A stretch of 64,000 bases of DNA from Aralia elata (GCA_034770075.1 CM068377.1:52942275-53006274); one strand, 5' to 3'; counted from the first letter of the stretch, positions 11,283 to 23,415 are shown. Program-made: numbers and translations. The notes: generated from the sequence alone by a model not told the origin.

Positions 11283-12479
11283 GGACCCCTTAGCAATGAT
11301 AGTAGGGGTTGGTTCATTTATTATTCATCAAATATAGAGTAAGAGCTTAGAGAGAAAAAGAGAGTGAGATTAGCATAGTTCATGCATCTCAAGTTCATCA
11401 CATACTTTGGTAGATCAAGGAGAGTAGCTACAAGATCAAGGTGAAACCCTAAACTATTTCCTTCTTTCTTACTTTGTTTTATTTTCATAGTTTTTGAGAG
11501 ATTTTGTTCTAAGACTCAAGAATCATTAGATCTTCATGCTTCATGTATAGATCTAATCCTCTTGAGTGTTAGAATGGAGATTCAAAGGAAGAAAATGAAC
11601 TAATGTTATTAAAGGATAAAAACCCTAGCTTTTCTTCACTTGGATCACCCATAACTTGAGATCTACAACTTGGATTTATGATCCGTTGAAAGGGGGTGCT
11701 AGGTACATGAGTTAGCTAGTAAACCCAAGTGGTAGAATACAAATCCAATAATTTTTGAAGCCTTGGAGGCTATTTTCCCAAAACAGTCCAGGTATAAAAC
11801 TTAAACCTTTAAAACCCTAAAAGCTTGTTGTCCTTATTTTTCCAAAGGTTGTTTCGGTCAGTTATGAATCTGTTAAAAATCTGGGAAAAATCACAGAGGT
11901 ACCTTAAGAAGTTATCTACAAGTAGCAAAAAGAATGAACACGTTTGGATGTGTACATTTTGTGTAATGGCTTTACCGTGAAGGACTCCTAAATATTCATA
12001 CCCGGATTTCTCACTGTGTGTACCTTTAACACATATGAAAGTTTTACAGTCTGTTTATGAATGTTATGAGAGTGTACCCTGAAAATATCAGAATTTTCTG
12101 AGCAAAACTTGATTTATGAAAAATGTAACAAGATTCGGAGGTTTTGAGTACTTTAAAAGTAGTAAATCACTTTCTAAAATTCCATAAAAATTTGTGGATC
12201 ATTGTTGGACCATATACTATCCAGATCTAGAGGATAATAATTTTTAGAACCTATTTGATATTTTTCATAATAATATTATAGTTATGGTTAAAAAAAATAA
12301 ATGGTTAAATGATGTCATAAATATGGAAAATGTGATTTTTAAGCTTGGATACTCCTAATATTATATATTATGACTATTGAGGGGTATTTTGGTAATATTT
12401 AATGAGAAATAATATTTATGACCTTTTATGGGTAGTAAATGAGTTGTTTAATAAAGGGTAAAACAATTAGAATAAATTG

Positions 12480-12860
12480 TTTATTCGCCTAATAACTTAT
12501 TAAAATATTACTATGATATTTGTAATATAAGAATTCGATATTTTTAAGTAAACAAAGCAATATTAAGATTAAAACTTTATGGAAATATTATTGAATGAGT
12601 AATAATATTTGTTTTAAGCATTAATAAATGATTAAGATATTATTAAAATGGCTAATAATATTAGATTAAAATATTATTAATGATATGAGAATTAAAATAT
12701 TATTAAGAGATTAATAATATTAGATTAAAGTATTATTGGATGATTAAAATATTATTAAGATGTTAATAACATTAGTAAACGAATAAAAGTGTTATTAGTG
12801 GACTAATAATACCAAGAGGTGAATTAAATATTATCAGGATTGATAATATTAAGTGTCTTA
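12480..12860 (+). repeat. AT-rich TAATAATATTA repeat block
   Basis: Alternating 'attaaaatattatta' and 'gattaataatattaga' units make a degenerate, dyad-rich repeat that is nearly all A and T. The same block is at 21300-21680 in the 3' LTR. Confidence 0.65.
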
Positions 12861-13992
12861 TAGGATTTACGATAGTTTATTAACTTATGTGTGCTATGTG
12901 ATTTGCTTAATTGTTAAATAAATAGCATAAGTAAGCGTATCGATATACAACTACGCAGTACTAATTGGTAGATCGGCGTTATCAATGTTAGGTTCTTCAA
13001 GGCCAATTAGTTAAAGCTAGAATTATTTGTAGCTGAGCAGACAGACAAGTTCCCTAACTCAAACTCGAGTTATTATTTTCGAAGCATGTTAGTGAATAAT
13101 TATTGTTGATTATTCACATCTATACTGATTATTGAGATTCGCACCTTGTGCAATTGAATTTCAATTCTATTATTATTGAATTGTGAATTTAGTTAAAGTT
13201 CTTTCAAGCATGAACTGTTTATGAGATAGATCTATGCTATTTGTTTCAGCTAGATCAAGCATGTCTAAATTTGTGAAATCAAATGTATTTTAAAAGTTGT
13301 TCTTATTAAATCGTTATGGTAAGAACTCTTGGCTGAGAAAAGGATAAATTTGATTAAGGCATGATATCAATGCTGGTTATTAAGTGTTTATACATAAATC
13401 ACGGGGTATGAAAGGCTGATCCCCTTGATTACCAAAACATATTAAGAGGTCCAGTTTAAATGTTGAGAACCTTGGCAAATGTCTATGGTTATTTTTAACC
13501 ACTCAGTAACTGTCATTCAATTATTCGAATATTCAATTGTCGACTATTAATTCATGTTTCTTCACAATTTTATACTGATGTTGAACATTGAAAGCGAAAC
13601 TTCCTTCTATTCATGATATATCTCCCTTGTGTATAAACTTGCTAAGCAAATTAGTTGCTTACCCTTGCTATATCATGATCTTTATTTCAGCTAAGGCAGA
13701 AACGTCTAAAGGGGACAAAGGAAAAGGGAAGGTGCAAGAGTAGTTTCCTGATATGGCTTATGTATTAGTTATCTAAAAATGTTATTTGGTTATGTGAACT
13801 CTTATTGTATTAAGGGTATGTTTTTTAGTTAAGGTTAAAGAACCTTGGGACCATGATTGTAAGACGTTATTACTATTTCGATAGACATTGTATGATTATT
13901 ATTCCGCATTTAGTTAGAAAGTATGTTTGTTGTTGAGTATCGTGAACACCGAATTAGAGGTTAGGAAACCCGGATTTGGGGGTGTCACAGGT

Positions 13993-14010
13993 TGGTATCA
14001 GAGCTGTAGG
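13993..14010 (+). other. Primer-binding site, initiator tRNA-Met type (Tekay)
   Basis: TGGTATCAGAGCTGTAGG begins three bases after the LTR terminus at 13989. It is identical over 18 bases to the LARD site at 8793-8810. Confidence 0.9.
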
Positions 14011-14195
14011 TTATAAACGTTAGGAATGAGAAACCTAGGTTATAACCTTAGTAGAAAACTCATATATAGTATGTAGGTGATGGATTGAGGAGATTCATCG
14101 AGTTCTAGTTGTACCGAATAAAATATTATTTCATTTTATCAATGAATATATTTTATTGTGGTACTGATGTTGTTTATAGTGTGGTGTATTGTAGG

Positions 14196-14558
14196 ATGTC
14201 GAACGAGAGTCAAGATAGCTATTCAGTGAACCAAGAGCCCATAGAGCCTGAGGTGATAGGAGATTTGCTGGTGAGGAACGTCGAGCTAGAGGTTAAGGCT
14301 GAACAAATAGAGGCGCAAAACCACATCCTCCAGATTTCTGAACAGCAGTACAACGACGCTGCTTACCAGGCCCAGGCTGAGTTAGCCGAGTTGCTAGGGA
14401 GGCTGCAGCAGAGAGAGCTACAGTTAGGACAGTTGATGGATGAGGTGAAAGCTAAAGATGTGATGATATATGATTTGGAGTGAGCCTTAGACATCGCCTT
14501 TATGCAGTTCGACGCCAAATGGATGGATTTGCCCTCCAGTAGTAAGAGCAAGCGTTGA
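14196..14558 (+). pseudogene. Coiled-coil reading frame upstream of gag, one internal stop
   Basis: The frame opens at ATG 14196 (MSNESQDSYSVNQEPIEPEV) and would run 120 codons to TGA at 14556-14558, interrupted by TGA at 14481-14483. The stretch is markedly richer in GC than the flanking leader, like the gag-pol genes. Residues 30-95 are rich in Glu, Gln, Leu and Ala with heptad-like spacing (VRNVELEVKAEQIEAQ, LAELLGRLQQRELQLGQLM), predicting a coiled coil. It matches no domain I recognise and is separate from gag by about 530 bp. It could be an extra element-encoded protein. The earlier ATG at 14109 is less likely because that part is AT-rich. Function unknown. Confidence 0.55.
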
Positions 14559-15089
14559 GTTGTATTCACCTTGTGTCCCTTAGAGGATAGTTGGAGGTGG
14601 GCAGTTATGCCTTGAGCAGTGAAGTTGGTACTACTTTTGATTTACTAGAGATTGTATTAACCTCAGCAGGTGCGAGGTAGTTCATATGTAGGATGTACTT
14701 CCATTTATATAGGTAGAAAAAGAATGGTTTAAGTAAATCCCATCTTTTGTTATTTTATTGGGATGGTAGCATTTATAGCAATATACCTGTGATGAACGTG
14801 TAAGACACCAAAGTTGGTATATGAATACAAATGCATTATTATGGTATGTGTCTGAGAATTTTACTTGGTAAACCGTCAATTCAATGGTTATGTTAATTCA
14901 GTAAAACTGAATCGGTATTTTAGCAACTTAAATTACTAATCGGGTAAAAGCAGAATTCCCGAGGTTGGGTAATCTAGAGCTCCCACACGATGGTCGTGCG
15001 ATTGTTCGAGTACAATGTTGTATTACATGTTAAATACTTATATGTTTATAAAACCCGAGTAATGTGTTAGGACTTTGTTTAAACAGATA
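14559..15089 (+). other. Non-coding leader between the coiled-coil frame and gag
   Basis: An AT-rich stretch with many stops in all frames. I see no conserved motif. It may belong to the 5' leader or a spliced segment. Confidence 0.5.
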
Positions 15090-16160
15090 ATGCCGCCAGA
15101 CGAATCTACGAAACCAAGGGGTCGAAGAGTCGGTTAACAATGCAGAGGGAACTCAACCAAACCCAATGCAAGACTTTATCAACATGATGGTCGAAGCTCT
15201 GCGGAATCAAACGACTACCGCAGGAAACCAGACGGGCAACCACTTAGCCAATTTTAAAGACTTTAAGGCAGTAGGGTCGCCGAAGTTTAGGGGAACAGCG
15301 GACCCGATAGAGGCCCAGTCGTGGATAAAGGAGATTAAAAAGGCCTTTGTCATCGCTAGAGTCGCCGAGGAGCAGAATACAGTTTTTGCTACCTACTTAA
15401 TGAAAGGTGAGGTTAACTTTTGGTGGGAAGCCAATCAGAACAAAGCTGGAACTGGAGTCGTGGCGTGGGAAGCATTCAAGACGTTGTTTTTCGAGAATTA
15501 CTTCCCTGAGAGTACGTAGGCGAAAATGGAGATCAAGTTTTTAGAACTGAAACAAGAAAATATGTCAGTGTTAGAGTACGCTGCAAAATTCAATGAATTG
15601 GCTAGATTCGCCCCACATCAGGTGGACACTGAGGTGAGGAAGGCAAGAAGGTTCGAGAATGGGTTAAAGTCGTGGATCAACAGTAAGGTAGCGGTTTTAC
15701 AAATCACGTCATTCTCAACCTTGCTGGAGAAAGCTCCCATTGCTGAAGGTGGGAGTGAAGCGGTTTCAAGATATAATCGGGAGAAGAACAAGAAGAAGGT
15801 AGAAGGAGGAAATGCGAATGTTAGCAGTGGTGGCAGCAACAATAGGAAGCGTCAATGGAGCAGTGGGGGTAGCAATTCTAAAATGCAGCAAGGGAGCATG
15901 CAGCAGAAAAGGTAGGTATGTGGAAATTACGGAAAGGGTCACTCGGGAGAATGCATGAAGGGAAAAATGGTCTGTTATACCTGTGGACAAGAAGGGCATA
16001 TCTCGCCCAATTGTCCTAAGGCGAAGAAAGGAGGTTGTTTTAATTGTGGAGAGATGGGACATCGGAGCAAGGACTATCCCCGGAAGAAAAACATGGATGG
16101 CGGAAGCGGCAATAGGGGCAATAACTCGAGGGCAACCAGTGGGGGACCAACCCAGCCAAA
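15090..16160 (+). pseudogene. Tekay gag (capsid and zinc knuckles), broken
   Basis: The likely start is ATG 15090 (MPPDESTKPRGRR), but a frameshift before 15140 separates it from the main frame, which is open from about 15140 (MQDFINMMVEALRNQ at 15166). The capsid core is seen in FRGTADPIEAQSWIKEIKKAF and KFNELARFAPHQVDTEVRKA. In-frame TAG codons occur at 15517-15519 and 15913-15915. Two CCHC zinc knuckles follow, CYTCGQEGHISPNC and CFNCGEMGHRSKDY; the last Cys of the second is Tyr. Gag would form the particle and package element RNA. The related copy at 58464-60049 is open across both stop positions. Confidence 0.85.
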
Positions 16161-16560
16161 TAAGCCAACAACGAGGACCTTCAACATGACAGTGCAAGAT
16201 GTCGTGGCATCCAAAGAGGTGATGTCAGGTATTATTCCAATCAACGACATAAATGCCTATGTGCTATTTGATTCGGGAGCTTCATGTTCTTTTGTATCTG
16301 ATGAATTTGCTCAAGGATTTAATTTACCTAGTGAACCATTAGAACACTCGATGAACGTAGAAGTAGCGAACAAAGAGATTATCCCCGTAAATACATTTAT
16401 AGAAATTGTTGTGCTGATTTGAGAGGGTTTAAGCTTAACGTGGATTTGCAACCGATTCGTCTTGGAGAATTTGATGTAATCCTTGGAATGGATTGGTTAG
16501 CGAGTCACGGGGCAGTCATTGACTGTAAGAAAAAGTGCGTACACCTGGAGACTCCAAGTA
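16161..16560 (+). pseudogene. Tekay aspartic protease, frameshifted
   Basis: The catalytic triplet is in YVLFDSGASCSFVSDEF (about 16258-16308), the usual DSGA of Gypsy proteases, followed by MNVEVANKEIIPV. The frame ends at 16422. The continuing protease sequence (LGEFDVILGMDWLASHGAVI) is in another frame from about 16419. Compared with the copy at 59405-59460, one base is missing near 16388. The enzyme would cleave the polyprotein. Confidence 0.85.
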
Positions 16561-18335
16561 AGTCGAAGGTAGTGTTCTATGGCAATAAATCGCCGAGACA
16601 ATCTTATTGTCTGACGATGATGCAAGCAAAGAGATTGCTTCAGAAGGGTTGTATAGGTTATTTGGCTCACGTAGTGGACACTCGACGGGTCGAGGGTGAA
16701 CTGAGTCAGATACCCATCGTAAGGGAATTCGCTGATGTCTTCCCAGATGAAATTTCGGGATTGCCGCCAGATAGAGAGATAGAATTTGTGATTGACTTGG
16801 TACCCGGGACGACACCGATATCCAAGGCGCCTTACCGAATGACACCAGTAGAGATGAAAGAGCTGATGGTTCAATTACAGGAACTGTTAGACAAGGGTTA
16901 TATCAGACCGAGCGTGTCACCATGGGGAGCGCCAGTTCTGTTCGTAAAGAAGAAGGATGGCTCGATGAGGCTTTGTATCGACTACCGCGAGTTGAACAAA
17001 GTTACGATTAATAATAGGTACCCGTTGCCCAGGATAGACGATCTGTTTGATCAACTCAAGGGGGCGAAATACTTTTCAAAGATTGATTTGAGGACGGGCT
17101 ATCATCAACTAAGGGTGAGACAGGAGGATATCCCGAAGACGGCATTCAGAACTCGTTATGGACATTTTGAGTTTTTGGTTATGTCATTTGGACTGACAAA
17201 TGCACCAGCGGCATTCATGGATATGATGAACAGAGTGTTCAAGCAGTACTTGGACAAGTTCGTGGTAGTATTCATCGATGACATCTTGGTGTATTCAGTG
17301 ACAGAGGAAGAACATGCCGAACATCTAAGGATTGCTTTGGAGGCATTAAGAAGGGAGAAGTTGTACGCGAAGTTTTCGAAGTGTGAATTTTGTATGCAAA
17401 GGGTGCAGTTTCTAGGACACATTATTGACAAGAATGGTGTTTCAGTAGACCCAGCAAAGGTGGAAGCCATTATCAATTGGGAGCAGCCGAAGACGCCAAC
17501 GGAGATCAGGAGTTTTCTAGGGTTAGCGGGATACTATCGGAGATTCATCCAGGATTTCTCGAAGATAGCATCACCATTGACCAATCTAACTAGAGAGACG
17601 GTAAAGTTCGTTTGGACGGAGAAGTGCGAGGAGAGTTTCATGGAGCTGAAGAAGAGACTTCGCCAAGCACCAGTGTTGGCTTTACCGGACGACACTGGAG
17701 GTTTTGTAGTATACAGTGATGTGTCACACAAGGGCCTTGGTTGTGTACTAATGCAGCATGGCAAGGTCATTGCGTACGCTTCACGTCAGCTGAAGGACTA
17801 TGAGAAGGGATACCCGACTCATGATCTGGAGTTAGCAGCAGTAGTGTTCGCCTTGAAGATTTGGAGGCACTACTTATATAGAGAGAGGTGCAAGATATAT
17901 ACAGATCACAAGAGTCTGCAATATATCTTTACTCAGAAGGAGCTGAATATGAGGCAGCGCCGATGGTTAGAATTGATCAAGGATTATGACTGTGAGATTC
18001 TGTATCATCCGGGCAAAGCAAACGTAGTGGCAGACGCCCTGAGTAGGAAGGGCAGAGAGAAATTGATGAGGCTTATAACTCAGGCAGAGCTGATAAAGGA
18101 GTTCGAACGTCTGGAATTGGAGGTTAAGTATCCGATGGAGACGGATGGGAAACTGTTTACAGTGACAACGAGCCCGACCCTGTTGGATCAGATTAAGGAG
18201 GCTCAAGAAAAGGATGAGGATTGTGATGCAATAAAGAAACGAATTGCCGAAGGCGAGGAGCTTAAGTATAAGATTGATAGCATTGGATTGCTTAGATTTG
18301 AAGGGAGAGTCTGGTACCGTTGGATCTGGAATTGA
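16419..18335 (+). pseudogene. Tekay reverse transcriptase and RNase H
   Basis: An open frame of 638 codons. Residues 1-45 are the end of protease; RT spans about 115-310 with the catalytic FIDD in VVFIDDILVYS near residue 285. RNase H spans about 425-540 with YSDVSHKGLGCVLM near 430 and YTDHKSLQYIF. The start of integrase follows. Key catalytic Asp residues are present, so this is the best-preserved part of the element. The frame ends prematurely at 18335 by a frameshift; integrase continues in the frame beginning at about 18320. It copies element RNA into DNA and degrades the RNA strand. Confidence 0.92.
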
Positions 18336-19086
18336 GGGAAGAAATCCTTCAGGAAGCTCACAGCACGAAGTACTCAGTACATCCTGGAAGCACAACGATG
18401 TACCAGGATTTGCGACGAAATTTTTGGTGGCCGAATATGAAAAGCGAAGTGGCGGAGTGCGTCAGCCGATGTCTGACGTGCCAACGGATTAAAGTAGAGC
18501 ACCAACGACCGAGCGGATTACTTCAACCGTTAGAGATTCCAGAGTGGAAGTGGGAGCACATCACAATGGACTTTGTCGTGGGACTACCACCAACTCATAA
18601 GGGTTTAGACGCTATCTGGGTAATCGTGGATCGTCTAACCAAGTCTGCTCATTTTCTGCCAATCAAGATACGGTACAATCTGGAGCAATTAGCAAAGCTT
18701 TATGTGAAAGAGATAGTGTCAAGACATGGAGTGCCGGTATCAATTGTATCTGATAGAGATCCGCGCTTCACGTCGAATTTTTGGAAAAGTCTGCAGGCAA
18801 GAATGGGGACGCAGTTGAGGTTGAGTACAGCGTATCATCCTCAAACCGACGGCCAGAGCGAGCGAACGATTCAGACCCTAGAAGATATGCTTCGGGCAGT
18901 CGTGATGGATTTAAAGGGCAGCTGGGATGACCATTTGCCACTGGTGGAGTTTGCTTACAACAATAGCTATCACGCCAGTATCGACATGCCACCGTACGAA
19001 GCGCTATATGGAAGGAAATGCTGAACCCCGATGTGTTGGGACGAGGTCGGGAGCGAAGATTGTTGGGACCAGAAATGGTGCAGTAG
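18318..19086 (+). pseudogene. Tekay integrase core, broken at the end
   Basis: The frame from 18320 to 19024 has the HHCC zinc-binding module (H...H around HSTKYSVHPG and CLTCQRIK) and the DDE core: MDFVVGLPP, SDRDPRFTSNF and a Glu after AYHPQTDGQSERT. It ends at TGA 19022-19024. Downstream, a lost base and a TAG at 19084-19086 also disrupt the linker to the C-terminal domain. Integrase inserts the DNA copy and makes the 5-bp TSD seen around this element. Confidence 0.9.
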
Positions 19087-19098
19087 ACTACAGACATC

Positions 19099-19605
19099 GT
19101 GCGGCTGATCAGAAACCGGCTGGTAGCAGCTCAAGATTGCCAGAAGAAATATGCCGACTTACATCGTCAGAAGCGGGACTTTGAAGTTGGTAGCTTTGTA
19201 TTTTTGAAGGTATCTCCATGGAAAAGAAAGATCAGGTTTGGGAAGAAGGGCAAATTGAGCCCTAGGTTCATAGGACCATTCGAGATTTTGAGGCGAATCG
19301 GCGAGGTGGCGTACGAGGTAGCGTTACCTCCTGAACTTGTGCACATTCACAACGTATTTCATGTGTCAGTGTTGCGGCCGTATAAACCAGGCTATAAGCA
19401 CGTTATCTCCTATGAACCAATCCAAGTCGAGAAGGACTTAACGTACGAGGAAATTCCTGTCCAGATTCTCGACAGAAAGGAACAGAAGCTGAGAAACAAG
19501 ACCATCCATTCCGTCAAAGTTCTCTGGAGGAATCACGCAGTCGAAGAAGCTACGTGGCAACTCGAAGAGAAAATGAAAGTGAATTATCCGTTTTTATTTG
19601 AGTAA
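19099..19605 (+). pseudogene. Integrase C-terminal domain with chromodomain-like tail
   Basis: A 168-codon frame. It begins with RLVAAQDCQKKYADLHR, then the basic GPFEILRRIGEVAYEVALP and VFHVSVLRPYKPG segments, and ends with the chromodomain-type stretch VKVLWRNHAVEEATWQLEEK. In chromoviruses this tail guides integration to heterochromatin, which would fit the nested, gene-free setting. It is separated from the catalytic core by stops and a frameshift. It ends 47 bp before the 3' LTR. Confidence 0.88.
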
Positions 19606-19640
19606 CCCTATTTTTGCAATTCCGAGGACGGAATTTTTAT

Positions 19641-19652
19641 AAGGGGGGGGGA
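19641..19652 (+). other. Polypurine tract of Tekay element
   Basis: AAGGGGGGGGGA immediately before the 3' LTR, within ggacggaatttttataagggg. It primes plus-strand DNA synthesis. The context is shared with the LARD tract at 23095-23109. Confidence 0.88.
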
Positions 19653-22600
19653 TTTAATGCCCGTGAATTTTGAACGTCCTTATTAATTAAATCTAATTTA
19701 ATTTAATGAGTTAACGTTGTATTCTATTTAAACCAACTTGGGTTAATTGGTGGGAGATGTATAAGATGTGTCTATACTTGTGTTGGCAGGTATGATATAA
19801 CTATGGTTAAGAAATAACTATATGTGAGTCAAGTGTAGGAATTGGTGTGTAATGGCTAAAATGGCCAAGAGTGGTTAATAACCAAGGTAATTATGAAGGG
19901 GCAATAGCCATTGTATATCCAAGTGGTTAATAACCAATGTAATTATGGCGGGATAATAACCATTGTGTTTAAACAATGTAATTATGACAAGATAATAACC
20001 AATGTCTAATAACCAATGAAGAATGGTTAATAACTAATGGATAATTAAGATTTTGCGAAAAGACTATTTTAACCTTAAAAGAAGTTGGGTAATGATTAAA
20101 ATACCTTTGAGGAAGTTGCTAGGAAGCATCCTATTATTGATGAATTGATCAAATTGCCCTTGCCTAGTCATGATTAATGACTATTGTGCCCATGGTCTCT
20201 ACTTTCTATAAATAGGACCCCTCACCAATGATAGTAGGGGTTGGTTCAAGGAGAGTAGCTACAAGATCAAAGTGAAACCCTAAACCATTTCCTTCTTTCT
20301 TACTTTGTTTTATTTTTATAGTTTTTGAGAGATTTTGTTCTAAGACTCAAGAATCATTAGATATTTATGCTTCATGTATAGATCTAATCCTCTTGAGTGT
20401 TAGAATGGAGATTCAAAGGAAGAAAAAGAACTTATATTCTTAAAGGATAAAAACTCTAGCTTTTCTTCACTTGGATCACCCATAACTTGAGATCTACAAC
20501 TTGGATTTGTGATCCGTTGAAAGGGGGTGGTACATGAGTTAGCTAGTAATACCTAGTGGTAGAACACAAATCCAATAATTTTTGAAGCCTTGGAGGCTAT
20601 TTTCCCAAAACAGTCCAGCTATAAAACTTAAAGCTTTAAAACCCTAAAAACTTGCTGTCCTCATTTTTCCAAAGGTTGTTTCGGCCAGTTATGGATCTGT
20701 TAAAAATCTGGGAAAAATCACAGAGGTACCTTAAGAATTATCTACAAGTAGCAAAAAGAATGAACACGTTTCGATGTGTACATTTTGTGTAATGGCTTTT
20801 ACCGTGAAAGACTCCTAAATATTCATACCCAGATTTCTCACTGTGTGTACCTTGAACACATATGAAAGTTTTACAGTATGTTTATGAATGGTATGAGAGT
20901 GTACCCTGAAAATATCAGAAGTTTCTGAGCAAAACTTGATTTATGAAAAATGTAACAAGATTCGGAGGTTTTGAGTACTTTAAAAATAGTAAATCACTTT
21001 CTAAAATTCCATAAAAATTTGTGGATCATTGTTGGACCATATAATATCCCGATCCAGATGATAATAATTTTTAGAACCTATTTGCTATTTTTCATAATAA
21101 TATTATAGTTATGGTTAAAAAAAATAAATGGTTAAATGATGTCATAAATATGAAAAATGTGATTTTTAAGCTTGGATACTCCTAATATTATATATTATGA
21201 CTATTGAGGGATATTTTGGTAATATTTAATGAGAAATAATATTTATGACCTTTTATGGGTAGTAAATGAGTTGTTTAATAAAGGGTAAAACAATTAGAAT
21301 AAATTGTTTATTCGCCTAATAACTTATTAAAATATTACTATGATATTTGTAATATAAGAATTCGATATTTTTAAGTAAACAAAGAAATATTAAGATTAAA
21401 ACTTTATGGAAATATTATTGAATGGGTAATAATATTTGTTTTAAGCATTAATAAATGATTAAGATATTATTAAAATGGCTAATAATATTAGATTAAAATA
21501 TTATTAATGATATGAGAATTAAAATATTATTAAGAGATTAATAATATTAGATTAAAGTATTATTGGATGATTAAAATATTATTAAGATGTTAATAACATT
21601 AGTAAACGAATAAAAGTGTTATTAGTGGACTAATAATACCAAGAGGTGAATTAAATATTATCAGGATTGATAATATTAAGTGTCTTATAGAATTTACGAT
21701 AGTTTATTAACTTATGTGTGCTATGTGATTTGCTTAATTGTTAAATAAATAGCATAAGTAAGCGTATCGATATACAACTACGCAGTACTAATTGGTAGAT
21801 CGGCGTTATCAATGTTAGGTTCTTCAAGGCCAATTAGTTAAAGCTAGAATTATTTGTAGCTGAGCAGACATGCAAGTTCCCTAACTCAAACTCGAGTTAT
21901 TATTTTCGAAGCATGTTAGTGAATAATTATTGTTGATTATTCACATCTATACTGATTATTGAGATTCGCACCTTGTGTAATTGAATTCCTATTCTATTAT
22001 TATTGAATTGTGAATTTAGTTAAAGTTCTTTCAAGCATGAACTGTTTATGAGATAGATCTATGCTATTTGTTTCAGCTAGATCAAGCATGTCTAAATTTG
22101 TGAAATCAAATGTATTTTAAAAGCTGTTCTTATTAAATCGTTATGGTAAGAACTCTTGGCTGAGAAAAGGATAAATTTGATTAAGGCATGATATCAATGC
22201 TGGTTATTAAGTGTTTATGCATAAATCACGGGGTGTGAAAGGCTGATCCCCTTGATTACCAAAACATATTAAGAGGTCCAGTTTAAATGCTGAGAACCTT
22301 GACAAATGTCTATGGTTATTTTTAACCACTCAGTAACTGTCATTCAATTATTCGAATATTCAATTGTCGACTATTAATTCATGTTTCTTCACAATTTTAT
22401 ACTGATGTTGAACATTGAAAGCGAAACTTCATTCTATTCATGATATATCTCCCTTGTGTATAAACTTGCTAAGCAAATTAGTTGCTTACCCTTGCTATAT
22501 CATGATCTTTATTTCAGCTAAGGCAGAAACGTCTAAAGGGGACAAAGGAAAAGGGAAGGTGCAAGAGTAGTTGCCTGATATGGCTTATGTATTAGTTATC

Positions 22601-22816
22601 TAAAAATGTTATTTGGTTATCTGAACTCTTATTGTATTAAGGGTATGTTTTTAAGTTAAGGTTAAAGAACCTTAGGACCATGATTGTAAGACGTTATTAC
22701 TATTTCGATAGACATTGTATGATTATTATTCCGCATTTAGTTAGAAAGTATGTTTGTTGTTGAGTATCGTGAACACCGAATTCGAGGTTAGGAAACCCGG
22801 ATTTGGGGGTGTCACA
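19653..22816 (+). mobile_element. Tekay element 3' LTR (3164 bp)
   Basis: Very similar to 10720-13989. The start reads TTTAATGCCCG (one change from TGTAATGCCCG) and the end is GGGGGTGTCACA. About 106 bp of leader just after 'ggttggttca' is missing (20248), which explains the length difference. The TATA box is at 20207-20214. Confidence 0.92.
20207..20214 (+). promoter_or_regulatory. TATA box of Tekay 3' LTR
   Basis: TATAAATA in the same context as 11275-11282; it could drive read-out transcription into downstream LARD sequence. Confidence 0.65.
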
Positions 22817-23109
22817 AAACATACCTGGTAAATTACCGTTTTGCGGTGCGAATACCGTTAAACTATGTATTCATAGTCTATATGACCCCTCAGCATGATA
22901 TGAAAAGTTATTTTAACTCCTTAAAGAGAGGGTATGCTAACTAGTGATGATGGAAAAGATCCTCATAAAAGGAAATAACATGTACTTATTAAATTGAGAA
23001 TGTAATCAGATGTGATCAGATAAAGGTTGCGTTGAAAACCTAGTTTTGATGAATATACTTTTAGTATAATAGTGATTCCGGGGACGAAATCTTTATAAGG
23101 GGGGAAGAA
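22817..23109 (+). other. LARD internal domain, right part, with polypurine tract
   Basis: A non-coding stretch that resumes after the TSD aaaca. It ends in ccggggacgaaatctttata and the polypurine tract AAGGGGGGAAGAA (23097-23109) directly before the LTR start TGCAACGACCC. The approach to the tract closely resembles that of the Tekay element at 19621-19652. Confidence 0.8.
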
Positions 23110-23415
23110 TGCAACGACCCAAGAATTTATATGATTTATTAATAAAATCTTGAATGATTATTAAAGGTTAAAGAATAAAACCTCGGTAGGAATTTGTGGA
23201 TTTATTAAAAAATTTAAGAAAAACAAAACCTATATGGGTTACTATTTGAAAGAGAATTGAGAGAATAAGGGTTACAAAATTCAAAATCCCAAATGGAACT
23301 ATACTTGAATGTATGTTAAGAATAAAGTATTATGTTACCGTTTACCTTATGTGAATTAAGGAAAGAGATTATGTAAAAAAAATATACATATGGAAAAAAT
23401 TTAAGAAAAAGGGTA

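Larger units (their letters stand above)
10720..13989 (+). mobile_element. Tekay element 5' LTR (3270 bp)
   Basis: It starts TGTAATGCCCGTGAATTTTG and ends GGATTTGGGGGTGTCACA. It has U3 repeats at 10938-11105, a TATA box at 11275-11282, a leader with gagagaaaaagagag at 11350, and an AT-rich repeat block at 12480-12860. Relative to the 3' LTR it keeps about 106 bp (roughly 11314-11419) that the 3' copy has lost. Confidence 0.92.
10720..22816 (+). mobile_element. Complete Ty3/Gypsy chromovirus (Tekay/Del type), coding-defective
   Basis: The element is flanked by the 5-bp TSD aaaca (10715-10719 and 22817-22821). LTRs are 10720-13989 and 19653-22816, with TGTAATGCCCG-type starts (TTTAATGCCCG in the 3' copy) and GGGGGTGTCACA ends. 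In order it contains the 5' LTR, Met primer site, a coiled-coil reading frame, gag, protease, RT, RNase H, integrase, a chromodomain-like C-terminus, a polypurine tract and the 3' LTR. Long LTRs, RT sequence and the C-terminal motif place it with Tekay/Del chromoviruses. Several stops and frameshifts mean it cannot make a full polyprotein. It is inserted in the interior of the LARD, so it is younger than that element. Confidence 0.92.

Noticed and set aside
15766..16197. Minus-strand 143-codon frame opposite Tekay gag
   Set aside because: Shadow of the coding strand; the plus frame carries zinc knuckles and protease motifs.
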